Shown in pieces: positions 17,900-27,206 of a DNA stretch of 64,000 nt. The notes below the pieces were generated by a model. The model worked only from the letters and a program-made list of their open reading frames with translations, was not told where the DNA came from and searched no databases. The translations under genes and the position numbers were made by a program. The stretch is taken from positions 3,414,001 through 3,478,000 of the forward strand of contig NZ_AP023368.1 in NCBI RefSeq assembly GCF_014218355.1. Direction: 5' to 3'. How positions within the stretch are numbered: the first letter of the stretch is position 1; each line of letters opens with the position of its first letter. Source of the DNA: Anaerocolumna chitinilytica (GTDB taxonomy: Bacteria; Bacillota; Clostridia; Lachnospirales; Lachnospiraceae).

Positions 17900-18610
17900 T
17901 TACTGGAACATATCATTTTTCGAGGCGGTTTGAACCTTTACATAGATATTTAACTGGTTATCGCTGCTATCACAGGTTGCAAGCATAACCTCTTTAATAT
18001 CTTTGATTCCCTGGGCATGCATTTGCTTTTCCAGCCAGGTTTCGTTCTTGCCTGCCCAGTTCAGGTTTTCTTTCATTATTTTTCCGTCTATAATAACGTT
18101 AGCCATGGGGAAGCTCTGCTGCGGATTCAGGTTCATATCTTCCGGTGTTAGCGGTCTGTTCTTAACCATAGGCAGAATGCTTAATTTACCGTTTGACTCC
18201 AGAATAGCCGTATGCACTTCACTTAAATCAAAATAACCGCATACTCTGCACATGGAAAGAAACTCGTCCACATCTATTTTAGCTTTCAACATATTTTTTT
18301 CATAAATCTTACCGTTTTGATACAAGATAAGTGAGTGCCCTTCAAAGAACCTTCGCATCTTAATGGATTTGCAGGTTAATACGGATATAATGATGCAAAC
18401 GGCAGCATAAATCACCATAGCTAAAAGCGGTCTTCGATAATCTTCTTCCAGGGATGTGGCCATCTCCGCTGCTATAGAGCCTATGGTTATACTGGTTATA
18501 TAGTCAAACATACTAAGCTCCGACATCTCACGGTCACCCATTAGTTTTGTCAATATAAATAAAACGACGACTGAGCTTAAGGATAAAACTGCAATTTTCA
18601 CAAGTTCCAT
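17900..18610 (-). CDS. DUF421 (YetF-like) membrane protein
   Basis: This 236-residue protein starts at the ATG at 18610, after AGGAGG at nine bases. Three membrane helices lie in the first 80 residues (VKIAVLSLSSVVVLFILTKL; DYITSITIGSIAAEM; LLAMVIYAAVCIIISVL). A cytoplasmic YetF/DUF421 domain follows, including GHSLILYQNGKIYEKNM and DEFLSMCRVCGYFDLSEV. In spore formers relatives of this family (YetF, SpoVA-associated) affect spores and stress; the precise role is unknown. It is monocistronic by position. Confidence 0.85.
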   Translation of the reverse strand: MELVKIAVLSLSSVVVLFILTKLMGDREMSELSMFDYITSITIGSIAAEMATSLEEDYRRPLLAMVIYAAVCIIISVLTCKSIKMRRFFEGHSLILYQNGKIYEKNMLKAKIDVDEFLSMCRVCGYFDLSEVHTAILESNGKLSILPMVKNRPLTPEDMNLNPQQSFPMANVIIDGKIMKENLNWAGKNETWLEKQMHAQGIKDIKEVMLATCDSSDNQLNIYVKVQTASKNDMFQ

Positions 18611-18757
18611 AACTTTATTCCTCCTGGGGATTGAATTCAAATTATAGGATGTACAAATGCCTGGAATTTATGAAAAAGGTCTGTTAAATATTATTTATAA
18701 TTTTATTTTATTAAAAAATACAAAAAACTATGAGGCCGTCTAATCCCATCAAACAGG

Positions 18758-19393
18758 TTACAGCTCTGTCAGATTCTGCAATGCCTTATAGAGTAAATCA
18801 ACTGTCTGTTCGATATAAATATCAATATCTTTTATGGTTTTATCATAGAGAATTTCATGACAGACATCTTCAATCAGAAGATTGCAGTAGTGTAAAAATA
18901 CTTTTGATGCTTCTTCATTCTTAAAAGGAATTTGAATTATCTCAAATACATCTCTTGTATTTTGCTCCCGCTGTTTTAGATTTTCCTTTCTGATAACGGC
19001 AATATCCTCATCCAATAGCTCGAGAGCCATCATATCGTCATGAAAAAGTTTCGAGAAATTATGATATTCCATCATTAATTTGATGAACATCTTAAAAATC
19101 TGTTTTATGCTCTCTTCGTCTTTTAGTTCTATTGTTCCCTTATCTGTCCAGAAATCATGGGTAGGACTAAAGAACTTATTATTAATCCTTTTCATGATTT
19201 CTATAAAGATATCCTTCTTGTCCTCAAAATAAGAATATATAGAACCCGTAGCAACTCCAGCCTCTTTTGCGATATCAGCGGTTGTAATATTATAATAGCC
19301 TCTTTCATTAAAAAGTGTAAAAGCGGCTTTTAATATATTCTCATATTTTTCAATCGATCGTTTCTGGGATGGCATTCTTGTTTTTCTATCCAA
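18758..19393 (-). CDS. TetR family repressor of the adjacent MFS exporter
   Basis: This 211-residue protein starts at TTG, with GGAGG six bases upstream; the next ATG has no ribosome site. The N-terminal helix-turn-helix is typical of TetR (ILKAAFTLFNERGYYNITTA and AGVATGSIYSYFEDKKDIF). The rest is an all-helical ligand-binding domain that I cannot assign to a ligand. It diverges from the DHA2-type exporter gene; two palindromes of one sequence flank the exporter promoter, so it probably represses that gene and is released by a substrate of the pump. Confidence 0.9.
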   Translation of the reverse strand: MDRKTRMPSQKRSIEKYENILKAAFTLFNERGYYNITTADIAKEAGVATGSIYSYFEDKKDIFIEIMKRINNKFFSPTHDFWTDKGTIELKDEESIKQIFKMFIKLMMEYHNFSKLFHDDMMALELLDEDIAVIRKENLKQREQNTRDVFEIIQIPFKNEEASKVFLHYCNLLIEDVCHEILYDKTIKDIDIYIEQTVDLLYKALQNLTEL

Positions 19394-19510
19394 TTTACTC
19401 CTCCATATAATATATTTTCAGGCTACGTCAACCTGCTGTATTTTCTTTAAATTCCCTTATGAATGCTTCTTTAGATTACTATAATATCTCTCAGTGAGAA
19501 AGTCAATAAT

Positions 19511-19584
19511 ATGAAATCAATTTCATATTTAGTATTGACATTTTAGTTCAATCGAATTATTATATGAACATGAAATTGATTTCA
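19511..19584 (+). promoter_or_regulatory. exporter promoter framed by two TetR operators
   Basis: TTGACA (19535-19540) and TATTAT (19558-19563) are 17 bases apart, a good sigma-A promoter for the exporter. TGAAATCAATTTCA lies at 19512-19525, just before the -35 box. Its exact reverse complement TGAAATTGATTTCA lies at 19571-19584, just after the -10 box. Two operators framing the promoter fit repression by the divergent TetR protein; the left one may also sit over the regulator's own promoter. Confidence 0.85.
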
Positions 19585-19652
19585 CATTTTATAGCAACAA
19601 GCTTTATAAATTTTTAGTAATGAAACCTAATAAATATTTAAAGGAGACACTT

Positions 19653-21302
19653 ATGACTACTTCACAAAAAAGGTTATTAGCATTTATCGCTATTGATATT
19701 GCATGCTTTCTTACTGTCCTTGACAGCACCATTGTAAATGTATCTTTGCCAAATATGGCAAGATATTTTAACACAACTACAACCGGCATCTCCTGGGTAA
19801 GTACTGCTTATTTGATAGCATTTTCATCCTTACTGATAAACTTTTCCAAAATCGCAGATATCTTCGGCAGAAAGAAACTATTCCTGATTGGTCTTTTTAT
19901 ATTCGGAATCTCTTCTGCTCTATGCGGCCTGGCTGATTCCCTTTCCTTACTGATTCTCTTTCGGATCCTACAAGGTGTCGGAGCAGCCATTCTTACTCCC
20001 TTGTCAATACCTCTTGGCGTTGAGCTTTTTGGGAAAGAAACTTTGGGAAAATTATCTGTGATTATCGGATTAACCATATCCATTTCAGCCGCCTCCGGTC
20101 CAGTTATAGGAGGTCTATTAAATGAATTCTTTACATACAGAGCAATCTTCTATGTTAATATTCCATTTGTAATTGTTGCCTTAATTCTTGCAGCTCTTTA
20201 TGTAAAGGAGTGCTATGACGGAACCATTGAGAAAAAAGTTGATATCCTCGGCTGTATTCTGTTGTTCCTGTCACTTGGCAGCCTGACTTTTCTCCTAGTG
20301 AAAGGAAATGAATATGGCTGGGGAAGTAAGCGAATTCTTGGTCTGATTTGCTTATGCGTACTTTCAGCCGTTTTATTTACAGTATTGGAAATGAAATCAA
20401 AAAATCCAATGATTGATTTTAAGCTCTTTCATATTCAATCATTTTCCTCTTCCATCATTTTAATTGCCGTATTTTTCTATGCTTATATGCCTATTTCTTA
20501 TCTGATTAACTTTTTCTTTGAAAATACTCTGGGATATTCTGTTTTAAAAGCAGGATTGATGATGGGCATTCCAAGTCTTACAGCATTACTTGCAACACCT
20601 TTAATGCCTTTCCTGTCTAAGAGATTGTCATCCAGGATGATCTCCTTCCTTAGTATTCTTATTGCAGTAACCGGAAATTTACTGCTGGCTTTTATGAACA
20701 GCTCCAACTATATGGTAATTATCTGTATTTCCTTTGTAATTATGGGTATTGGTGTCAGAGTGACAACGATATTATATCAGACAGCTTACGAAGAAGTATC
20801 CAATGATAAGAATGGAATTGCCTCAGGAGTTCAAAACAGTCTGCGCCAGTTGACCGCTTGCATAGCGATTGCTCTCGTATCTACTTTAAGCAGCCACTAT
20901 ACCCTTGAAGCAGTGACTCACACAAAAGCAGCTATGATTCAGGAAGTAAATGACAGTGATGTCCTGAACCAAAATGTAAAAGATGAGGTTGTCAAAGCTG
21001 TCAGCGGACCTGCCGGATCAGCGGTGTCTTCCAACCTGGACTCATCAAAAGAAATGCTCCATACTCTTCTGGCGCAAAAAGAAAAGAGCGTCCTATCTAC
21101 GTATCCACAAAATAAGCAGGCGGCAGTTAAAGATAGCTTTCAAAAACAGGAGTCTGAATTAAACTCTATTTTGGCACATACTCTGGCTGTAAAGACAAAA
21201 GAAAGCTATAAGGTTTTTAATAAATGTTTCTTTATATCAGGTATCATTGCTGTATTTGGCCTTATAGCCGTTCCTTTTAATCGTAAAAAAGTAGTTTTAT
21301 AA
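19653..21302 (+). CDS. MFS multidrug exporter, DHA2 (14-helix) family
   Basis: This is a 549-residue transporter from the ATG at 19653, which follows AAAGGAG; the longer frame from 19620 lacks a site. It shows the DHA2 hallmarks: LDSTIVNVSLPNMARYF in helix 1, FGRKKLFLIGLFIFG (motif A) in loop 2-3, LFRILQGVGAAILTPLS (motif B) and SAASGPVIGGLL (motif C). A large outer loop of about 110 residues, rich in Lys, Gln and Ser, lies before the last helix. It is a proton-coupled drug efflux pump of the plasma membrane, substrate unknown. The stop overlaps the convergent DUF5688 gene by 6 bases. Confidence 0.92.
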   Translation: MTTSQKRLLAFIAIDIACFLTVLDSTIVNVSLPNMARYFNTTTTGISWVSTAYLIAFSSLLINFSKIADIFGRKKLFLIGLFIFGISSALCGLADSLSLLILFRILQGVGAAILTPLSIPLGVELFGKETLGKLSVIIGLTISISAASGPVIGGLLNEFFTYRAIFYVNIPFVIVALILAALYVKECYDGTIEKKVDILGCILLFLSLGSLTFLLVKGNEYGWGSKRILGLICLCVLSAVLFTVLEMKSKNPMIDFKLFHIQSFSSSIILIAVFFYAYMPISYLINFFFENTLGYSVLKAGLMMGIPSLTALLATPLMPFLSKRLSSRMISFLSILIAVTGNLLLAFMNSSNYMVIICISFVIMGIGVRVTTILYQTAYEEVSNDKNGIASGVQNSLRQLTACIAIALVSTLSSHYTLEAVTHTKAAMIQEVNDSDVLNQNVKDEVVKAVSGPAGSAVSSNLDSSKEMLHTLLAQKEKSVLSTYPQNKQAAVKDSFQKQESELNSILAHTLAVKTKESYKVFNKCFFISGIIAVFGLIAVPFNRKKVVL

Positions 21303-21968
21303 TACCTCCAGGATTTTTTCCTCCTCTCGGTTATAAAAATAAATATTATTAGAAAGAAACTCCTCCTCTGTTACCTGAGTGGAATTCACTTCTGCTACCA
21401 TTCTTCTTAGCGCAGCTTTATCCATGTTTCCATTATCTCTTAGAGCTATGATTTCGTGGATACTGCTGGGAAGAATGTAGAGGTTAGCTTCAATCTGATC
21501 GGCAAGATATTTGACGGCAGTCTGATAGAGAAGGCAGCTTGCTCCGTTTATCCCCTTGTCATTGGTAATTACATAGATGGACTCACTAAGCTCAAGTGAA
21601 GTATTTATATCCTTCGTTCCGGTGACAATTCCACCTAAAGCCTCTTCCATAGTATTGATTTTAACCGGAAATAACCGTGGAGTGTTTTCTGACGCCCAAT
21701 CGGTTAACGTTTTAATATTAATTCCTATGTGTGTTAAGTGTTCATTTGTAAGATGTATTGAATATATGTTTTCCTCCTTACTTTCTATAAGGCAGTAAAA
21801 GGTAACTGCCAAATCAAAAAAAGGTAGAAAAGGTTTACCTTCTAATGTTCCTATGTTCTTCTCATAATTCACAACGCGGTAAAATATATTCTGTTTTACC
21901 TTCTCATAACTCATAAAATAATTTGAATCTGTTCTTTCCTTACCTTTCATTTTGGGATTCATCCGCAT
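21297..21968 (-). CDS. DUF5688 family protein
   Basis: This 223-residue protein has the usual DUF5688 blocks: MSYEKVKQNIFYRVVNYEKN, FDLAVTFYCLI, and a C-terminal ANLYILPSSIHEIIAL followed by LRRMVAEVNSTQVTEEEFLS. The family is common in Lachnospiraceae and has no known function; members are usually somewhat longer at the N-terminus. No signal peptide or membrane helix. The ATG follows AAAGGAG. Convergent with and overlapping the MFS exporter gene by 6 bases. Confidence 0.85.
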   Translation of the reverse strand: MRMNPKMKGKERTDSNYFMSYEKVKQNIFYRVVNYEKNIGTLEGKPFLPFFDLAVTFYCLIESKEENIYSIHLTNEHLTHIGINIKTLTDWASENTPRLFPVKINTMEEALGGIVTGTKDINTSLELSESIYVITNDKGINGASCLLYQTAVKYLADQIEANLYILPSSIHEIIALRDNGNMDKAALRRMVAEVNSTQVTEEEFLSNNIYFYNREEEKILEVL

Positions 21969-22567
21969 ACTTACTCCTTTTTTGCACTATGGCTATTTTA
22001 TACTACACCTCATTTTTACGTATACTTATAACGTAAATGAAGTTTGTACCTGGTGCTATAAAGTTACTACTATGTAACTTCTACATATTTCTTAATGGAA
22101 AAAAAGATAAAATTCAGCTAAATAATAAGGTTTACAATAGGGTAATAAATGAGACAAAGAAAATAAAGAATTCAATTGAATACATGGAAATATAAGACTC
22201 ATTTTATGATAGTTTATTCTTTGGAAGAAATGATGATTAGATATTAATACTGGATATAAATTCGATTTTGTTTGTGATGTGTTTTGTGAAGTGTTAAATT
22301 AGAAGAAAAAAACTAGAACTGTTATGTAATTATAACAGATACTTACAGATATTTCAATAGTTATACTTCTATCTTATATAAAGGTGATATTGGATGATGG
22401 CATCAACTTCAGTGTTTATAAGCACTCCCCTTATGAATAAGGCTTTATTTTCTATCCTCTCTTAATTTAGGTGTGAATGACAAATACATTGATTTTATGC
22501 ATTTATATAATGTATAATATTACCATGTATTTGGTATGCTATTATTACAAAAATGTAGTAATAATAT
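21969..22567. other. intergenic, AT-rich; promoter near its right end
   Basis: About 600 bases with no supported gene. At 22489-22494 TTGATT and at 22513-22518 TATAAT are 18 bases apart and would drive the methyltransferase gene. ATTATTAC/GTAATAAT form a small hairpin just before that gene's start. Confidence 0.5.
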
Positions 22568-23287
22568 ATGTTTCAAGCAGGAGGGATAGTTACGGAAAAA
22601 GCAAAGAAGTATTATGAAGCATATGATGATAGATACAAACAAGTCCACAAAGAGTCCATTACATGGTTTTCTGATAACAATTCTAAAATTGTAATTGATA
22701 CTATTAACCATTATTTCAACAATCAAAAAATTAAGATACTTGAAATTGGCTGTGGGGAAGGTCGAGATGCTCATTACTTACTCAAAGAAGGTTATGAGGT
22801 GTTAGCAACTGATATTTCATCAACAGCGATAGATTATTGCAAAAAAAAACATCCAAACAATGAAGATTGTTTTAAAGTGTTAGATTGCTTGACCGATAAC
22901 CTACAAGTTAAATTTGATTTTATCTATGCCATTGCAGTTGTTCATATGTTGGTACAAGATGAAGATAGACAATCCTTTTACGAATTTATTTATAACCATT
23001 TAAGTGAAACAGGAATTGCTTTAATATGTTCTATAGGTGATGGAATAGAAGAAAGAAAAACTGATATATCTCAGGCTTTTGATTTACAAAAAAGAACACA
23101 TGAAGCAACAGGTAAAGAACTATTTATTGCAGGAACATCATGTAGAGTGGTCGGTTTTAATACCCTGTCAAAGGAGATTAGAGAAAACAACTTAACTGTG
23201 TTCAACAGTGGTATTACAGCAATCGAGCCAGACTTTCCTACAATAATGTATGCTATCATAAAAAAGAACAGGAATCCTTTAACATAA
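22568..23287 (+). CDS. class I SAM-dependent methyltransferase
   Basis: The protein has up to 239 residues. The SAM-binding motif I is [14 protein letters not shown] at about 57-70, followed by [15 protein letters not shown] (motif II) and [12 protein letters not shown] (motif IV region), which fits class I small-molecule methyltransferases such as TehB-like enzymes. The substrate is unknown. The start is odd: the ATG at 22568 lacks a ribosome site, but AGGAGG at 22579-22584 lies seven bases before an in-frame ACG at 22592 (then [14 protein letters not shown]). An ATG-to-ACG change at the true start is likely. Confidence 0.85.
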
Positions 23288-23494
23288 AGTAGTAGATTCA
23301 CTTTCTTTAGAAATTGTGTAGCAAGGGAGGGAAACAAGCTCCGAAATCTATACTTATAACCTTAAAAATGAATTTAATTAATTTTAGAAAATTCTACGAT
23401 TAGAAATACATTATTTTATCGCTAAGTCACGATGAAATAGTGTATTTTTTTACCCAAAGGAGAAACTGAAGTTTGCCAGTCTTATCTGTTTCAC

Positions 23495-24205
23495 CTACTC
23501 TTTGAAAATTCCACTGATAGAAATACATACCTGTGCCGGAAGATAAAACATCCACATGGCTATTTCCGAGAAATGATATAGCTTCTGAAAAGTCATACTT
23601 TCTACCGTTATAAAGCCGTCCATATTATAGATTCCGACATTGATATCGCAAAGGAGAAACAAGATCATTCCCACTGCAAATATAAGATTTCTATTGCTGA
23701 ACTTATGTCTTACATTCCCCACTGCTGTAATTACATTATGGAGAATAGAGATAAAATAAAAGGCTGCAGTTATTAAGAGTAAACTAACCGGTAGCTGTAG
23801 GATTAAAAGGATAAGCAGCGCAGCTGCCCACAAAAGAATATTCACAAGAAGCCTTCCTGCGACTCCCCTTCTTCTCTCACCCAGGAAGTAAAGGTATACC
23901 AGATACAAAATCTGTACAGCACAAAAGGTAAGCATTCCAAAAGTAAAATTATCTGTAAATAGTAGAAAATAATCGGATACTGCGGTAAAGAACAATCCGC
24001 CGGAAAGAATAAAGTTCTCCCTGCGTCTGTATTTTAGAGCATAAGTTAATGTAAAAACATTGCATAAGAGAATGGAGCAATATTTTACCAAGGTCACAGT
24101 ATCCAAACCCGGATATCCGAAGATATCTCCTGTCATAAATATCAGATACAGCAGCAGTTCCGCTGTTACAAAACCAATCATTCCCCTTTTAGTTTCTTCC
24201 GTCAT
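23495..24205 (-). CDS. polytopic membrane protein, possibly YhhN-like
   Basis: This 236-residue protein has about eight hydrophobic helices and short loops. Segments AVSDYFLLFTDNF and LLCDINVGIYN with a C-terminal HFSEIAMWMFYLPAQV are loosely like the YhhN/TMEM86 family (lysoplasmalogenase-like), but the match is weak and I do not assert the activity. A short polar N-terminus leads straight into helix 1. It is alone on the minus strand between two rightward genes. Confidence 0.6.
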   Translation of the reverse strand: MTEETKRGMIGFVTAELLLYLIFMTGDIFGYPGLDTVTLVKYCSILLCNVFTLTYALKYRRRENFILSGGLFFTAVSDYFLLFTDNFTFGMLTFCAVQILYLVYLYFLGERRRGVAGRLLVNILLWAAALLILLILQLPVSLLLITAAFYFISILHNVITAVGNVRHKFSNRNLIFAVGMILFLLCDINVGIYNMDGFITVESMTFQKLYHFSEIAMWMFYLPAQVCISISGIFKE

Positions 24206-24776
24206 AACTCCTTCCTCCCGGTTTGTATCTGATAATATTCTACTAAATGGTATAACTTCTGATTAAGACATGGTAAAAGCATCAAGGGTCATTCTTTTTG
24301 TTGGAACAGTAATCTAGAGAAGCAAGGCTTTGATGCTCAGATAATTATATTGCAAAATACAGTATATGTCTATAAATTTATCCCTTTCTTTCCCTTTCGA
24401 TTATTATTCAAAATAGACAAATTATCCTTTTTAAGCCTGGTTCTGAAATCCCTTTCTCAGAACAGTTCTGAAACCGAATTCATTGTTTTAGAATATTGGT
24501 TTTTTCCTTTTATGTAACCATATATTCAATTTAATAAATTAATTTCATAAAAGTCGCTATATTACAACTTTTGCTTTTATAAGCCATTGTATATACCTAT
24601 GAATTTTATATAATAGTTTCAAAAGATATAAATCAAATATTGCTTATTTTATTTTTAATTAATGCTATATGAAGGTTATAAGGTTGAACAACAAAAACAA
24701 AAAACAAAAAGCTGTTTTTCAACTACAGATCAACGAATATCCAATCAAAGATTGGATATTCAGGAAAGAGGTTAAA
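24206..24776. other. intergenic upstream of the GH2 gene with two palindromes
   Basis: No supported gene. TCAGAACAGTTCTGA (24457-24471) is a perfect palindrome with centre A; a further GTTCTGAAA copy lies 15 bases to its left. A 27-base hairpin (24735-24761) sits just before the GH2 ribosome site (separate entry). The palindrome could be the operator of the AraC protein at 27201; this is a guess. Confidence 0.4.
24735..24761 (+). promoter_or_regulatory. 12-bp hairpin next to the GH2 ribosome site
   Basis: GAATATCCAATC and GATTGGATATTC are perfect arms around a 3-base loop. The hairpin ends only eight bases before the GAGG ribosome site of the ATG at 24777. It may be an operator in the leader or affect translation. 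It argues for the start at 24777 instead of the longer frame from 24669. Confidence 0.45.
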
Positions 24777-27206
24777 ATGAATGATATACGCTTAAGCAAA
24801 TGGAAATTCCATTATAATGACTGCCCTGATGCCTGGTATAAGGATTTTGACGACTGCAGCTGTGAAGAGGTAACTGTTCCACACGATTGGTCCGTTCATA
24901 TGCCCTTTTCCAAAGAATATTCCAGCGGAACCGGATATCTGGCCGGGGGGATAGGCTGGTATCGGACAGAGTTCTATCTGCCGGAAGAACTAAAGAATAA
25001 GAGAATCTATATTACCTTTGACGGTGTTTACAAAAACAGCCAGGTCTGGTGTAACAGTTATCACCTTGGCAAACGTCCCTTCGGTTATGCCACTTTTCGG
25101 TATGATATTACTTCTCAAGCAGTATTCGGAGATCAGGTCAATGTTATTTCCGTAAAAGTCGATCACTGGGATATTTCCGATTCCAGATGGTTTACAGGCT
25201 CCGGAATTACAAGAAAGGTTACCATAACAGCAGAAGAATCCGTTCATGCAGACTATAACGGAGTTTTCTTTACTGCTCCAAAAGTGGATAAAGATAATGC
25301 GGACATTCTTATTCACACTACCCTGTTAAATGAATCTTCTCAAAAAGCAGAAATTACCTTAAGCCATCACCTTAGGTATGACGGCAAGACCTATCTTACC
25401 CTTAATACCTTTCATAGTCTATCTGCCGGTGAAAAAAAGCAGGTAACCTCAGAGGGCAATCTTCTTTCTCCAAAGCTCTGGTCCGTGGAAGAACCCAGTC
25501 TTTATCAGCTTGTAACGGAGATAAAGGCAATATCTGCAGAGGATTCCTATGAGAGCCTGCAGCGTTATGAGACTATGGTAGGTATAAGAAGTATCCTCTT
25601 TACACCGGATAAGGGATTTTTTCTCAATGGTGAATCCTTAAAGCTTAAGGGTGTCTGTGTACATCATGATGCCGGCTGCCTTGGCGCTGCCGTTCTGCCC
25701 TCCGTATGGCTTAGAAGGCTGGAACGCCTGAAGGAAATGGGTTGTAATTCCATCCGTATGAGCCATAACCCTCATATGCCGGAGCTCTACGACCTTTGTG
25801 ACGCTATGGGCTTTCTGGTCATGGATGAAGCCTTTGATGAATGGGAAAATCCCAAAAACAAATGGTGGACCGGACATAATGTTTATCCGCCAAGACACCA
25901 GGGATATGCAGAGGACTTTCCCCTTTGGCATGAAAAAGACCTTACCGACCTGATTCTAAGGGACCGTAATCACCCAAGCATCATTATGTGGAGTATCGGA
26001 AATGAAATAGATTATCCCAATGACCCCTACTGCCATCCTTTATTTGAAAGCATGACAGGAAACAATGATAAGAACAAACCTGCTGCCGAGAGAATGTATA
26101 ACCCAAGCAAGCCAAATGCCGAAAGACTGTCCGTCCTTAGTGCACACCTGACTGGAATTGTAAAACAATCAGATCCTACAAGGCCTGTTACTGCTGCTGT
26201 AGCTTTTCCGGAACTTTCTACCTATATTGGCTATATCGATCCTTTTGATGTAGTAGGCTATAACTATAAAGAACAATGGTATGAACAAGACCATAAGCGC
26301 TTTCCTGATAAGCCCTTTCTTGGAAGTGAAAACAGTCATTCCTTAAGTGCATGGAAGGCTGTCAGAGATCTGGAATATATATCCGGTCAATATCTTTGGA
26401 CCGGAATTGATTATCTGGGCGAAGCTCATGGCTGGCCGGTAAGAGGTTCCTCCGCCGGAATACTTACAACCGCAGGCTTTGAGAAAACTTCTTATTTCAG
26501 AAGAAAAAGTTTTTGGTCACTTACGCCTTTTGTATATATTTCCACTGCCAGAGAAGACAAGGAACCTTTCTCCGAAGCCAATAAGCATGAACGCGAATGG
26601 AAAGAAATGCACCGCAGCTACCACTATATTCCCGGTGAGAGTATTGAAATCAGATGTTATACGAATCTGCCCTTTGCTGAACTATTTGTAAACAACAAGA
26701 GTCTTGGAAGAAAGGCATATAATGACAACCTTGGATATATTCCATTTACCCTTCCCTTTGAAGCAGGTGAATTAAAAGCTTATGCCTACACAGATGCCGA
26801 GGCTCATAAGGAGAGCGCTTCCGATTTCTTACATACTAACGGTGCTCCCTGCGGACTGGAGCTTAAGTGCTGGTCCCCGGAGGAAAAGCTTCTCACTTTC
26901 AATAAGGATTACATCTCTTCTATCCTTTCTTATGACGGTCTGCTATTAAAACAGATCGAAATAACGGTTGTGGACGGAGAAGGATATCCTTGCCATTCTG
27001 ACAGCACCCTTTTATCAGTAAGTATAAAAGGTGGTACTCTCCTTGGCCTAGACAATGGCAATCTGTCGGATTTAAGGGAATACAGTTCCTCAGAGCGCCG
27101 TGTATACAATGGAAAACTCCTAGTATATGCGGTTGTCCCGGAAGAAGGAGCCGCTGTCCTTACCGTAACAGGCAATTGCTTAAAAGAAGAAAATATTATT
27201 CTATAG
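24777..27206 (+). CDS. glycoside hydrolase family 2, beta-galactosidase type
   Basis: This 809-residue retaining glycosidase starts at the ATG at 24777 after GAGG. Domain order is sugar-binding jelly roll (residues 1-165), immunoglobulin-like sandwich (about 170-275), TIM barrel (about 275-575) and further sandwich domains to the end. The acid/base is E410 in SIGNEID and the nucleophile is E518 in FLGSENSHS; DEAFDEWENP is also typical of GH2. No signal peptide, so it works in the cytoplasm on imported oligosaccharides. The family includes galactosidases, glucuronidases and others, and galactose is only the likeliest specificity. The stop overlaps the convergent AraC gene by 6 bases. Confidence 0.9.
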   Translation: MNDIRLSKWKFHYNDCPDAWYKDFDDCSCEEVTVPHDWSVHMPFSKEYSSGTGYLAGGIGWYRTEFYLPEELKNKRIYITFDGVYKNSQVWCNSYHLGKRPFGYATFRYDITSQAVFGDQVNVISVKVDHWDISDSRWFTGSGITRKVTITAEESVHADYNGVFFTAPKVDKDNADILIHTTLLNESSQKAEITLSHHLRYDGKTYLTLNTFHSLSAGEKKQVTSEGNLLSPKLWSVEEPSLYQLVTEIKAISAEDSYESLQRYETMVGIRSILFTPDKGFFLNGESLKLKGVCVHHDAGCLGAAVLPSVWLRRLERLKEMGCNSIRMSHNPHMPELYDLCDAMGFLVMDEAFDEWENPKNKWWTGHNVYPPRHQGYAEDFPLWHEKDLTDLILRDRNHPSIIMWSIGNEIDYPNDPYCHPLFESMTGNNDKNKPAAERMYNPSKPNAERLSVLSAHLTGIVKQSDPTRPVTAAVAFPELSTYIGYIDPFDVVGYNYKEQWYEQDHKRFPDKPFLGSENSHSLSAWKAVRDLEYISGQYLWTGIDYLGEAHGWPVRGSSAGILTTAGFEKTSYFRRKSFWSLTPFVYISTAREDKEPFSEANKHEREWKEMHRSYHYIPGESIEIRCYTNLPFAELFVNNKSLGRKAYNDNLGYIPFTLPFEAGELKAYAYTDAEAHKESASDFLHTNGAPCGLELKCWSPEEKLLTFNKDYISSILSYDGLLLKQIEITVVDGEGYPCHSDSTLLSVSIKGGTLLGLDNGNLSDLREYSSSERRVYNGKLLVYAVVPEEGAAVLTVTGNCLKEENIIL

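Noticed and set aside
22383..22470. Small ORF beginning MMASTSVF before the methyltransferase
   Set aside because: About 23 codons with a weak AGGTGA and no sign of protein-like constraint; more likely chance.
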